A DNA stretch of 64,000 nucleotides from DATFXM01 sp035315885 (GTDB lineage: Bacteria; Acidobacteriota; Blastocatellia; UBA7656): NCBI GenBank assembly GCA_035315885.1, contig DATFXM010000069.1:1-64000 (forward strand), read 5' to 3'. The notes below the pieces were generated by a model, which searched no databases, was not told the DNA's origin, and worked only from the letters and a program-made list of their open reading frames with translations. The position numbers and the translations under genes were made by a program. This document shows positions 17,265-25,566 of this stretch, piece by piece. Within the stretch, counting starts at the first letter, position 1. Each line of letters begins with the position of its first letter.

Positions 17265-17720
17265 CTATCCTTCCTTCCAACGCTTCAAACAGTAATCAAG
17301 TGAAAACCGATCGTCATCACGAGGCAGCAGAAAAACAAATAGCAACAACGCGAGGCGTGGTATCACATGTGTATGGAACTCATAGAGTGGCTCCTTCAGG
17401 AGATGTCCAAACGTGACAATAGCCAGGACGAATCCCAGTGCCACCAACGCAACACGAATGCGCAGCCCAACTATCACCATCGCGCCGGCTATCAGTTCAA
17501 CAAACGGAATAACAACTCCCACTGCCCAAAGAGACCAAACCGGTAGGAAGGTGTCGGCAAAAGGCAGAAAGTATTTGCGCGCGTGTTCAAGTGGCCCTAG
17601 TTGAAATACCTTCATGACACCGGCCATGAAGAAGATCAGTCCTAGCACGAGTCGCGCGAACAGAATAGCCCACCCTCGATCGATGCTCCGAGTTTCTTTG
17701 ATCAAGTCGCGCTGGGCCAT
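17265..17720 (-). CDS. DoxX family membrane protein
   Basis: Starting at MAQRDLIKET the 151-residue protein has four hydrophobic segments (LFARLVLGLIFFMAGVMKVF; VGVVIPFVELIAGAMVIVGL; VALVALGFVLAIVTFGHLL; RLALLLFVFLL), the standard DoxX/MauE-like topology. The GLIFFMAGVMKVF helix with invariant Gly and Lys is diagnostic. The subgroup's function is unclear; members have been linked to thiosulfate oxidation and oxidative-stress complexes. A longer frame to 17966 adds 82 residues with no family resemblance and was rejected. Confidence 0.85.
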   Translation of the reverse strand: MAQRDLIKETRSIDRGWAILFARLVLGLIFFMAGVMKVFQLGPLEHARKYFLPFADTFLPVWSLWAVGVVIPFVELIAGAMVIVGLRIRVALVALGFVLAIVTFGHLLKEPLYEFHTHVIPRLALLLFVFLLPRDDDRFSLDYCLKRWKEG

Positions 17721-18103
17721 AAGCGGCGTGCGGCACTTCCAGTCTTCGGTGAGTGTGTATAATACAGCCTCAGAAACGAAACGACGAAATTCTTCTTGGA
17801 TTATCAGCGGCACTCTCAAGCTAGCGCCGCCTTTGGGCGGGTTCCATTCAAGTCTCGCCGGGGCAAGCTCGGAGTTGCCGCGAATGCGCCAGGAAACAAA
17901 TCGTTGGAGATTGCGCCTTGGGCAGGCCGGCACTAAGCCGAGTCTCTCAACACTGCAACAAGCCATTCTGAACAGGATTTAATCTGGGCTTCTTCCTGAA
18001 TTAATCTTTCGGTGATAGCTTCAGCAAGAACTCTGACGTTCCGAGAGGTCAAGTTCTGATCGGAGAAATTGAACATTCCAAGACTGAAGCCGCCGACGGG
18101 CAA
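17721..18103. other. Intergenic region between DoxX and ChrA genes
   Basis: This stretch separates divergent genes and should hold both promoters. I see no gene. Frames on the minus strand across it are extensions or shadows of the neighbours. Confidence 0.5.
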
Positions 18104-19225
18104 ATGCCGACGTGGCGCGAAGTGTTCATCTATTTTTTGACGCTCGGCTTTATCAATATCGGCGGACCGGTAGCCCAGATAACCATGATGTTTAACCATA
18201 TGGTTGAACGTCGAGGTTGGCTGTCGAAGGAACGATTCGTAAATATCATGGCGTTTTGCCATATGCTGCCCGGCCCTGAAGCCCTTCAACTAGCAATCTA
18301 CGTCGGCTATCTAAAACGAGGCATACTCGCAGGCATCGCCGCCGGAATCACGTTCATACTGCCAGGCGCGGTGGTGATGGTGGTTCTGAGTTGGTTGTAT
18401 CTTCAATACGGCGGGCTTCCAGCCGTCAATGACGCGTTGTTCGTTCTTAAGCCGGCGGTTCTCGGAATAATCGCCGCCGGAATCATTAAGCTCGGGACAG
18501 CGGCCATCAAGAACGTGACGCTTGGGATACTCCTGGTTGGCGCGTTCATCGGAATGCGCTTCGCCGGCGTCAATTTCCTGGTGATCATGCTACTCGCCGG
18601 CGTCTTAAATCTGTTGTTCGTAGTGCGACCGGAGAGAAGACTTGCCTCATTCGCTGTGATTGGCAGCTTTCTTGGGTTTGGCTCTCAAGACGGACGATTG
18701 TTCCAGTTAGCGTGGTTGTTGCTTAAGACCGGGCTTTTCAGTTTTGGCGGGGCTTACGCGTCACTCGTGTTCCTTCAAGAGGACGCTGTCGGAACTCATC
18801 ACTGGCTGACATCAGGCCAATTGCTCGACGCGGTCGCAATTAGCGTGGCGACTCCCGGCCCATTCATGCTCTTCTCGACATTCGTCGGCTACATCGTAGC
18901 GGGCGTTCCCGGCGCTGTCGTCGCTACCGTCTTCGTTTTCATCCCATCGTTCGTTTTCGTACTGGTTGGCGCACGCTACGTCGAACAGGTTCGCAACAAT
19001 CGCGCGATTCAAGCATTTCTTTCCGGAGTCAGCGCTGCCGTAGTCGGAGTGATCCTGGTCGTGTCGATAGACCTTGGCCACGAGGCGATCTCAGGAATAC
19101 CGAGCATAATCACCGCTGCCCTCGCTTTCGTAGCCATCGTGTTTTTCAAAATAGATGTGGCCAAGGTCGCAGCCGCCGCAATGGCCTGTGGGGTGCTGTA
19201 CGCGGCCATTCGAGGCTTGCACTAA
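18104..19225 (+). CDS. chrA: Chromate transporter ChrA (CHR family, two-domain)
   Basis: A 373-residue inner-membrane protein with two homologous halves, as in full-length CHR transporters. The N-terminal half has the signature FLTLGFINIGGPVAQI and MLPGPEALQLAIYVGY (near 11-70). The C-terminal half repeats it as LKTGLFSFGGAYASL and SVATPGPFMLFSTFVGY (near 208-268). ChrA exports chromate, driven by proton motive force. The start is fixed by the short distance between ATG and the signature. pepE follows 27 bp downstream and may be co-transcribed. Confidence 0.92.
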   Translation: MPTWREVFIYFLTLGFINIGGPVAQITMMFNHMVERRGWLSKERFVNIMAFCHMLPGPEALQLAIYVGYLKRGILAGIAAGITFILPGAVVMVVLSWLYLQYGGLPAVNDALFVLKPAVLGIIAAGIIKLGTAAIKNVTLGILLVGAFIGMRFAGVNFLVIMLLAGVLNLLFVVRPERRLASFAVIGSFLGFGSQDGRLFQLAWLLLKTGLFSFGGAYASLVFLQEDAVGTHHWLTSGQLLDAVAISVATPGPFMLFSTFVGYIVAGVPGAVVATVFVFIPSFVFVLVGARYVEQVRNNRAIQAFLSGVSAAVVGVILVVSIDLGHEAISGIPSIITAALAFVAIVFFKIDVAKVAAAAMACGVLYAAIRGLH

Positions 19226-19252
19226 CAAAGAACAGTCAGTGAGAACGAAAAA

Positions 19253-19996
19253 ATGCAGCAAGATGAGACTCAGATCAAACACATTCTCTTGATCAGCAGC
19301 TCCACGATCCATGGCACTGGCTATCTGGATCACGCCGAAGCCGAGATTCGTGACATCCTTAAGACGGTTGGCCGAGTGCTCTTTGTACCCTTTGCTCTGC
19401 ATGATCGCGATGCTTACGCCGAGCTAGCCCGCAAGCGGTTCAACGCCATGGGCTTTGACCTTGAATCGGTTCATCAGGTCAGCGACGCCGTGCGGAGCAT
19501 CGACAACGCAGAAGCGGTGTTCATTGGTGGCGGGAATACTTTCCGTCTGCTAAAGGCCATCTACGACCACGACTTGCTGCTTCCGATTCGTCGCAGAGTC
19601 GAGGCGGGCATGCCATACATCGGATCCAGTGCCGGCTCAAACGTCTCGTGCCCGACCATCAAAACAACCAAGGACATGCCGATCGTCGAGCCGCCTTCGT
19701 TCAATGCGCTGGGTCTGGTGCCGTTCCAGATCAGCCCTCACTACCAGGACCCCGACCCCAATTCGACTCACATGGGGGAAACACAGGCGCAAAGAATCAT
19801 TCAGTTCCTCGAGGAGAATTACGCGCCTGTAGTCGGCCTGCGAGAAGGCGCGATGCTTCGCGTCGAGGGAAGTTCGGTGAAACTCAAAGGGGTCAGTGGC
19901 GCTCGCATCTTTCGAAGGGGACAAGCTCCGGTTGAAACCTCGCCAGGAGCAGAGCTCCGCGACCTTGTTACCACGAACATCGAGGAACAAAGATGA
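19253..19996 (+). CDS. pepE: Dipeptidase E (alpha-aspartyl dipeptidase, peptidase S51)
   Basis: A 247-residue S51 serine peptidase. The motif IGGGNTFRLL (91-100) and the nucleophile elbow GSSAGSN (Ser126) match PepE and cyanophycinase; His163 in PHYQDPDP is the expected catalytic histidine. PepE cleaves Asp-X dipeptides in the cytoplasm. SPHYQDPD and the absence of a signal peptide favour PepE over cyanophycinase. Its TGA overlaps the ATG of the next gene, indicating translational coupling with the cyclodeaminase-family enzyme. Confidence 0.9.
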   Translation: MQQDETQIKHILLISSSTIHGTGYLDHAEAEIRDILKTVGRVLFVPFALHDRDAYAELARKRFNAMGFDLESVHQVSDAVRSIDNAEAVFIGGGNTFRLLKAIYDHDLLLPIRRRVEAGMPYIGSSAGSNVSCPTIKTTKDMPIVEPPSFNALGLVPFQISPHYQDPDPNSTHMGETQAQRIIQFLEENYAPVVGLREGAMLRVEGSSVKLKGVSGARIFRRGQAPVETSPGAELRDLVTTNIEEQR

Positions 19997-21003
19997 AGCC
20001 CAGCGGCACGCTCCTGCTCAATCGCGGGGAAGTCGCCAACCTGCTCACAATAGAAGAGTGCATGGTCGCGGTCGAAGAAGCCTTCCGGTTGCACGCTGAG
20101 GGCAAGACCACGAAGCCTGAAGTTCTGGGCATACACGCGCAAGACGGAGTATTTCACATCAAGGCCGGGCTCTTGAACCTGGGAAGATCATACTTTGCGG
20201 CGAAGACAAATTCGAATTTTCCCCACAATGTCAGGCGATATGATCTGCCTCTGATCCAGGGAGTCATCGTGCTTTGCGATGCGGATAACGGCTACCCGCT
20301 GGCTTTGATGGACTCGATGGAGATTACGGTTATCCGCACCGGCGCCGCAACAGGTGTCGCTACAAAGTACCTCGCCCGAAATGACGCGAGCGTCGTGACC
20401 ATATGTGGCTGCGGCAATCAAGGTCGTATCTCGCTCAAGGCGATTGCAAAGTTACGACCGATTTCACGCGCCTATGCCTGGGACCTCGATTATCGACAGG
20501 CCCAGCGGTTCGCGGATGAACTTTCCGACAAGCTCGCTGTGACCATCGATCCGATAAATGATCTGTCCAACGCAGCGAAGGATAGCGATATATGCATTAC
20601 GTGCACGCCGTCGAAAGAGCCCTTCCTGAAACGGGAGTTTGTCTCCCCTGGGACGTTCATCGCCGCCGTAGGAGCCGACAGCGATGATAAACAGGAACTC
20701 GAACCCGGTCTGATCGCGGATAACAAAGTGGTAGTTGACTTGCTCGATCAGTGCGCTGTTATTGGCGAGCTACATCACGCTTTGAAAGCCGGACTCTTAA
20801 CAAGACAACAGGTTGATGCCGAGCTGGGAGAGATAATCTCAGGCAAGAAAGCTGGCCGTGAATCGGACGACGAGATAATCATTTTCGATAGCACCGGGAC
20901 CGCGTTGCAAGACGTTGCGGCCGCAGCGATCGTTTACGAAAAGGCGCTGAGCAACGGCGCGGGCGTGGTGATCAACCTGGCTGAGAAGAGTTCTGAGTAC
21001 TGA
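19993..21003 (+). CDS. Ornithine cyclodeaminase/mu-crystallin family NAD(P)-dependent enzyme
   Basis: A 336-residue member of the OCD/mu-crystallin family. The substrate half holds AAKTNSNFP (the catalytic-lysine segment near 72) and IRTGAATGVATKYLA (near 113-127). The Rossmann half starts with CGCGNQGRIS near 138-147. Relatives include ornithine cyclodeaminase, alanine dehydrogenase and ketimine reductase, so the substrate is not fixed. It is coupled to pepE by an ATGA overlap, suggesting that amino acids released from dipeptides are processed. The last four residues (SSEY) and the TGA lie in a gagtact-type repeat. Confidence 0.88.
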   Translation: MKPSGTLLLNRGEVANLLTIEECMVAVEEAFRLHAEGKTTKPEVLGIHAQDGVFHIKAGLLNLGRSYFAAKTNSNFPHNVRRYDLPLIQGVIVLCDADNGYPLALMDSMEITVIRTGAATGVATKYLARNDASVVTICGCGNQGRISLKAIAKLRPISRAYAWDLDYRQAQRFADELSDKLAVTIDPINDLSNAAKDSDICITCTPSKEPFLKREFVSPGTFIAAVGADSDDKQELEPGLIADNKVVVDLLDQCAVIGELHHALKAGLLTRQQVDAELGEIISGKKAGRESDDEIIIFDSTGTALQDVAAAAIVYEKALSNGAGVVINLAEKSSEY

Positions 21004-21071
21004 GTTCTGAGTACTGACTGCTGCATTCAAGACTCAACGCTGGAAAGCTCTCTACTCAGAACTCAGAACTG
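20990..21071. repeat. Inverted gttctga/actcaga heptamer arrays
   Basis: Left arm gttctgagtactga repeated twice (20990-21019), right arm ctcagaactcagaactg (21055-21071), with a loop of about 35 bp. The left arm overlaps the 3' end of the cyclodeaminase-family gene and contains its stop codon. Confidence 0.9.
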
Positions 21072-21152
21072 ATTGAATATTCCTCTCAAGCCGATTACGA
21101 TGGACCGCGGCATTGGCAGTTCGGATCTCCCCAAAACCCTCATGAGGATCTT

Positions 21153-21863
21153 ATGAAACAGAACACTCGATGGTTGGTAAGGAAATGCTGCGTCGTGGTA
21201 GCGACGTTGCTGCTCGTTTTCCCAGGTTATGCAGTCGACAAGCCGGCCGACAAGCCGACCGTTCCTGCCACCGAAGCGCTCGCGCGGCTCAAGGCTGGAA
21301 ATGCGCGCTTCGTCAAGGGACAACGCGCTCCTGTGAACTATATCACCGAACGACACAAGCTCGTCGCGGGCCAGCAGCCCTACGCCATCGTGTTGAGCTG
21401 CTCCGATTCGCGCGTGCCGCCGGAGCTGGTATTTGATGAATCGCTTGGTCGAGTGTTCGTCATCCGAGTTGCAGGCAACGTTACAGATCCGGAGGATCTC
21501 GGCAGCATCGAATACGCCGCCGAGCACTTACACTCAAAACTGCTTGTCGTGCTGGGCCACGAGTCGTGCGGCGCCGTAAAGGCCACGCTCGATGGCGGTA
21601 AGGTCTCGCCCAATCTCGAAGCCATCATCCGGAAGATCGAACCTGCCGCGAAGCGTGCCCGCCAGAGGGGCCTCGATCCCGAAGCGACGCTCCGACTGGC
21701 GGTCTCGGAGAATGTCCGCGAGCAGATGGACAATGCGTTGAAGGAGAGTGAAGTTCTGAAGGAGATGGTAGAAAAGAAGGATCTCACCGTGCTCGGCGCT
21801 GTGTACCATCTTGGCAGTGGCAAGGTTGAATGGCTGGGCCACGGGCTAGCAACCGGCAAGTGA
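21153..21863 (+). CDS. Exported beta-class carbonic anhydrase
   Basis: Beta-carbonic anhydrases interconvert CO2 and bicarbonate with a Cys2His zinc site. Cys83, in the motif CSDSR with Asp85 and Arg87, and His136 and Cys139, in GHESCGAVKA, are all present. The protein has 236 residues, of which the first 28 form a clear signal peptide (KCCVVVATLLLVFPGYAVD), so this copy should act in the periplasm, unlike the usual cytoplasmic enzyme. GAGG lies about 9 bases before the ATG. Confidence 0.93.
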   Translation: MKQNTRWLVRKCCVVVATLLLVFPGYAVDKPADKPTVPATEALARLKAGNARFVKGQRAPVNYITERHKLVAGQQPYAIVLSCSDSRVPPELVFDESLGRVFVIRVAGNVTDPEDLGSIEYAAEHLHSKLLVVLGHESCGAVKATLDGGKVSPNLEAIIRKIEPAAKRARQRGLDPEATLRLAVSENVREQMDNALKESEVLKEMVEKKDLTVLGAVYHLGSGKVEWLGHGLATGK

Positions 21864-21917
21864 ATTATCCATTTGCATCAAGTGCTTTAGCTGCATCGAG
21901 CGAGTCCACGGCATGCG

Positions 21918-21963
21918 GCCTCAATCCCTCATCTCCTCATCTCCTCATCCCCTCATCTCATCA
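21918..21963. repeat. ctcatctc tandem units
   Basis: About five units of ctcatctc/ctcatcccc lie after the carbonic anhydrase gene. They belong to the same family as the arrays near 9979 and 41124. Confidence 0.8.
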
Positions 21964-22006
21964 TAGATATTGTCCCCCAGTTGGCACAGTGCTATATTCG
22001 CGGTCA

Positions 22007-22657
22007 ATGCACCGGTGGATTCGCATCTTGAGATTTGTGACGGTGGCGTTAATGTTGTTTCACGCTGCCGGAGCCTTATGTGCCAGCTCACTTCCTCAAC
22101 CGGTATTTCAAGAGACTTCGACCACACACCCGCCCCTGCGCTTTGGGCAATCTCTTGCCTTGGCGGACTTCGATGGCGATCACCGCATTGATCGTGCAGA
22201 ACTCGGAGGAACAGGACGCCACCGAAGTATCGACATCCGCCTCAGCAAAGCGAAGGCGCATAACATTCTTTATTTCGACGTCCCGGCCGACGAAGCTGGA
22301 TCGCTGTTCACCGATGACGTAGACAACGACGGCGACAACGACCTGGTCTGGTCTGATCTTTGTCACCCCGACGACGTTATCGTCTGGCTCGATGACGGCA
22401 CTGGACGATTTGAACGTGTTTGCCCAACTCAATACGCAAACACATTTGTCATTTCAACAACACCATCCCTCCTTTTAACCGAGATCCCGCACCTGGACAT
22501 TGCCTCAAGTCCGGGCAGCGAGCTCTCCGCACCACCCTCGCATTCGGCACCGGTCTACATCCGATGCTCAATCAATGAGCGCAGACCAGTGCACCAAGTA
22601 GCGAGTTCCTTACACCTGAGAACGCACTTCGTGCGTGGCCCTCCTGACCTGGTCTGA
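22007..22657 (+). CDS. Exported protein with VCBS/FG-GAP-like Ca-binding motifs
   Basis: From MHRWIRILRF the protein has 216 residues. A signal peptide (FVTVALMLFHAAGALCASS) is followed by two acidic calcium-loop-like motifs: LADFDGDHRIDRAEL and DDVDNDGDNDLVWSD, typical of VCBS/FG-GAP propeller blades. Only about two blades are visible and the C-terminal part looks non-repetitive, so the protein is short for this class and may be truncated. A candidate promoter TTGTCC-17-TATATT ends 9 bases before the ATG. Function unknown. Confidence 0.6.
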   Translation: MHRWIRILRFVTVALMLFHAAGALCASSLPQPVFQETSTTHPPLRFGQSLALADFDGDHRIDRAELGGTGRHRSIDIRLSKAKAHNILYFDVPADEAGSLFTDDVDNDGDNDLVWSDLCHPDDVIVWLDDGTGRFERVCPTQYANTFVISTTPSLLLTEIPHLDIASSPGSELSAPPSHSAPVYIRCSINERRPVHQVASSLHLRTHFVRGPPDLV

Positions 22658-22873
22658 CTCCCTCATTTCCACTGTCAGTTGGAAGCACGTGCTGATCGAG
22701 CAGTAGATGGAGTGTTCATTGGGTAGCCGATCGATGACACGTCAGGCAAAGGTCCAGCAGGCATCTTGAACAAACTGAATGTGGAAAAGCTCCATCAGAA
22801 TCTGAATGCGCTCGATTTCTGAAGCCCAGCAATCGAGAAGTTCACGTCAGGTGACACCGAGCACACTGAAGCG
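22658..22873 (+). other. Intergenic stretch, no supported gene
   Basis: All frames are interrupted by stops within a few dozen codons. It may hold remnants of the longer C-terminus of the preceding gene, but I cannot show this. Confidence 0.4.
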
Positions 22874-22981
22874 ATGACCCACATCGATCGCCGCAAGCTT
22901 ATCTCCCGCGTCGTCATCGGCGCGTTCATTCTCGTGGCCATCGTAATCATCCTTCTGAGCATGACTCGCGTGCCGCACTGA
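22874..22981 (+). CDS. Possible 35-residue single-pass membrane peptide
   Basis: The frame starts MTHIDRRKLISR, continues with a strongly hydrophobic helix (VVIGAFILVAIVIILLSM) and ends TRVPH. The shape (basic N-terminus, one helix) is that of a small membrane protein. There is no strong ribosome-binding site. It lies 69 bp before the metal-efflux operon and might belong to it. Unrecognised; coding status is uncertain. Confidence 0.4.
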   Translation: MTHIDRRKLISRVVIGAFILVAIVIILLSMTRVPH

Positions 22982-23050
22982 GCGGCGCGTGCTCGTCGCG
23001 AGGTTCTCACCAACGCAAGAGTCGGTTTCGGACAGAAAGTGGATGCATGT

Positions 23051-24394
23051 ATGACTTATTCAGGTCTCAGGAAATCAGTCTTTCCTTTTCGAGTCACCCC
23101 CGCGCGTTCCTGGATTTTGGTGCTCGTGCTCGTTCTTGTTGCCCGCACGACTGCCGGACAAAATCTGACCGCGTTAGTAAGCCCGCCGGCATCATCTCGA
23201 GTTGTGCTCACGCCCGAGATTGCAGTCGATGAGGCGGTCCAAAACAACCTCAGCCTGTTCGCTGAGCAATTGAATCTCAGTGTCGCCGACGCCGAGATGA
23301 TTACCGCCAGGCTCAGGCCTAACCCGGTGTTCAGTTTCAGCGCCGATCACCTTGACTTGCTCGGTTCTCACTTCAGCCCGGCCAACGGCGGAGGACCTGC
23401 AGAGTACGCCTGGCGGATTGACTTGCCCATCGAGCGCGGTCACAAACGCGAATATCGAATCGAGCACGCACGCCTTGCCCGTGACGTCGCAGAGGCGCAG
23501 TTGCTCGACACAGTCCGTAAGCTGGTACTTGACGTCAGGCAAGCTGTCGTTGACGTACTGCTGGCGAAGGCCCGCCTCGAACTGGCGCGCGACAACCTCG
23601 TCACGCTCGAGCAGGTCGTGAATCTGAATGCCGTGCGAGTTAACGCAGGTGCGGTCGCTCCGCTCGAGCTGACGAGGTCGAAGGTTGCGATGCTGCAGTT
23701 CAACAGCAACGTAAAACGCGCCGAGCTCGAGCTCGCAACGGCAAAGACGCATCTTCAGAACCTGCTCGGTCGCAAGCCTTCCGATGCTTTTGACATCGTG
23801 GGATTACTTCAGTCGCAACCAACTCGAGTCGATCTGCCCGATCTCGAAAATGCCGCACTGGCCTTCCGGCCTGACCTCAAGGTTCTGGATCGCACGCAGG
23901 CCCTGTCTCAAAGTGATCTCAAGCTGCAGATAGCGCAGGGAAAGTCTGACTTTCTGGTAGGTACCGAGTATCGGCGCGATCAGGGAGTCAATGGAAAGTA
24001 CAACTCTCTCGGGTTCTTTTTCAGCGTGCCCCTTCCAATATTGAACCGAAATCAAGGGGAGATCGCTCGCGTCACTGCCGAGCAGGAAAAGATCACTCGG
24101 CAGTTGCGCGCGTTGAAGGCTGATGTTCTTGCGGATGTCAAACGAAGCTACCAGGAGCTCGAAAACAGCCGTGAGCTTCTGGAGAACATCGAACGCGAGT
24201 TGTTGAAGCCCGCCGAGCAAGCGCGAGATACGGTGGCTTATACCTATCGTGCCGGCGCTGCGACGCTGATGGAGTTTCTCGACGCGCAGCGCGCTTATAA
24301 CGAAACAATGCAGAGCTACTACGAAGCACAGGCGGCGTATCGCCGCGCGGTGAATCAGGTCAATGCCGTTACCGGCAAGGAGGTGATGCAGTGA
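23051..24394 (+). CDS. Outer-membrane efflux protein, CzcC/TolC family
   Basis: A roughly 447-residue TolC-type outer-membrane channel. A signal segment (SWILVLVLVLVARTTAGQ) is followed by two homologous OEP repeats with long helices: AVQNNLSLFAEQLNLSVADAE and LARDNLVTLEQVVNLNAVRV, and later QARDTVAYTYRAGAATLMEF and AQRAYNETMQSYYEAQ. It forms the exit duct of the tripartite metal pump with the next two genes; its stop overlaps the start of the adaptor gene. The ATG at 23051 is taken; a GTG at 23039 is also in frame. Confidence 0.9.
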   Translation: MTYSGLRKSVFPFRVTPARSWILVLVLVLVARTTAGQNLTALVSPPASSRVVLTPEIAVDEAVQNNLSLFAEQLNLSVADAEMITARLRPNPVFSFSADHLDLLGSHFSPANGGGPAEYAWRIDLPIERGHKREYRIEHARLARDVAEAQLLDTVRKLVLDVRQAVVDVLLAKARLELARDNLVTLEQVVNLNAVRVNAGAVAPLELTRSKVAMLQFNSNVKRAELELATAKTHLQNLLGRKPSDAFDIVGLLQSQPTRVDLPDLENAALAFRPDLKVLDRTQALSQSDLKLQIAQGKSDFLVGTEYRRDQGVNGKYNSLGFFFSVPLPILNRNQGEIARVTAEQEKITRQLRALKADVLADVKRSYQELENSRELLENIERELLKPAEQARDTVAYTYRAGAATLMEFLDAQRAYNETMQSYYEAQAAYRRAVNQVNAVTGKEVMQ

Positions 24395-25566
24395 AATACA
24401 TGCACTTCATTTTTGCAATGATTCTGTTGCCGATGTTCTTGCTGAGCGGTTGTTCGACCAACGGTCAGACGGACACAAGTAAGTCTGATGCTTCATCCGC
24501 CTATACTCAGCCCGAGGGCCAGTCCGAGGAGATGATCAAGTTGCAGGACGTCGAAGCTGCCAGCCTTCGCATTGAGGAAGTCCGTCAAGCGACTGATTCA
24601 AGGCTACTCACAACTACCGGGAAGATTGGGTTCAACGAAGATCGCATCAGCCACGTGGTTGCACCGACTTCAGGTTACATTCTGGACCTGAAGGCGAAGG
24701 TCGGGGATCAGGTAAAAGAAGGTCAAACGCTCGCGTTGATCAAGAGCAAAGAATTGGCGGAAGCAATCGCCGACTTTCTGGCCAGCAAGAAAGATCTGGA
24801 GCTTGCTCAGAAGTCCTACACGATGACCAAGGACCTGTTCGAGCACGAAGCGGCGTCGCGAATGTCCTTTCAGCAAGCTGAAAACGATCTGGCAAAGGCT
24901 CGCATGCAGACCGAGCGGAACTCGGAAAAACTGCGCATCATGGGTGTTCCGGAGAGCCAGATCTCAGACGCCAGCAAACCCATTCAACCAATTGTTCCGA
25001 TCAAGTCGCCAATCAACGGCGTAATCACCGAACGACAGGCAACTCCGGCTCAATACGTCGCAGCCGATGGTGCGCCGCTGTTCACAATCGCGGACTTGTC
25101 GACAGTCTGGGTTCTCGGAGACGTGTTCGAGAAAGACATGCGACTGCTCAAACCTAACCAGCGCGCCCAGGTGGTCACGCCTGCCTTTCCAAATAGCGTC
25201 TTCGCAGCAAGAGTCTCACGCATAGACACTATGCTGGATCCTGCATCTCGCACGGTGAAGGTGCGCAGCGTAGTCACCAACGTACAGGGCCGGCTCCGGC
25301 CTGAGATGTTTGCAACGGTAACCTTCTTTCTGGCAGAAGCGGACTCAATCATCACCGTACCTTCAAAGGCCGTTCTGACCGAGTCCGGGTCCAGCTTCGT
25401 CTATCTCGCGAAGCCCGATAATACTTTTGTTCGTCAGAAGGTCGACGTTCAACCGGGTGAGGCCGGCCGGCTTCGATTGATCTCAGGACTCAATGTAGGC
25501 GACCGCATCGTTAGCGACGGGACAATCCTTCTTAGAGCAGAAGAGGACAAAAAAGGGGACAAGTAA
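24391..25566 (+). CDS. Periplasmic adaptor (membrane fusion) lipoprotein, CzcB/CusB type
   Basis: A 391-residue HlyD/RND adaptor. It starts with GTG under a perfect AAGGAGGTG ribosome-binding site and has a lipobox FLLSGC (Cys21). The lipoyl-like half is SGYILDLKAKVGDQVKEGQTLA, followed by a short coiled-coil hairpin (SKELAEAIADFLASKKDLELAQ) and the second lipoyl half IKSPINGVITERQATPAQYV. The beta-barrel includes RVSRIDTMLDPASRTVKVR, typical of heavy-metal adaptors. It links the RND pump to the outer-membrane channel. It overlaps the previous gene by 4 bases and the next by 1. Confidence 0.92.
   Translation: MKYMHFIFAMILLPMFLLSGCSTNGQTDTSKSDASSAYTQPEGQSEEMIKLQDVEAASLRIEEVRQATDSRLLTTTGKIGFNEDRISHVVAPTSGYILDLKAKVGDQVKEGQTLALIKSKELAEAIADFLASKKDLELAQKSYTMTKDLFEHEAASRMSFQQAENDLAKARMQTERNSEKLRIMGVPESQISDASKPIQPIVPIKSPINGVITERQATPAQYVAADGAPLFTIADLSTVWVLGDVFEKDMRLLKPNQRAQVVTPAFPNSVFAARVSRIDTMLDPASRTVKVRSVVTNVQGRLRPEMFATVTFFLAEADSIITVPSKAVLTESGSSFVYLAKPDNTFVRQKVDVQPGEAGRLRLISGLNVGDRIVSDGTILLRAEEDKKGDK

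Noticed and set aside
17933..18289. 118-codon minus-strand frame opposite chrA
   Set aside because: Shadow of chrA; ChrA motifs on the plus strand are clear.
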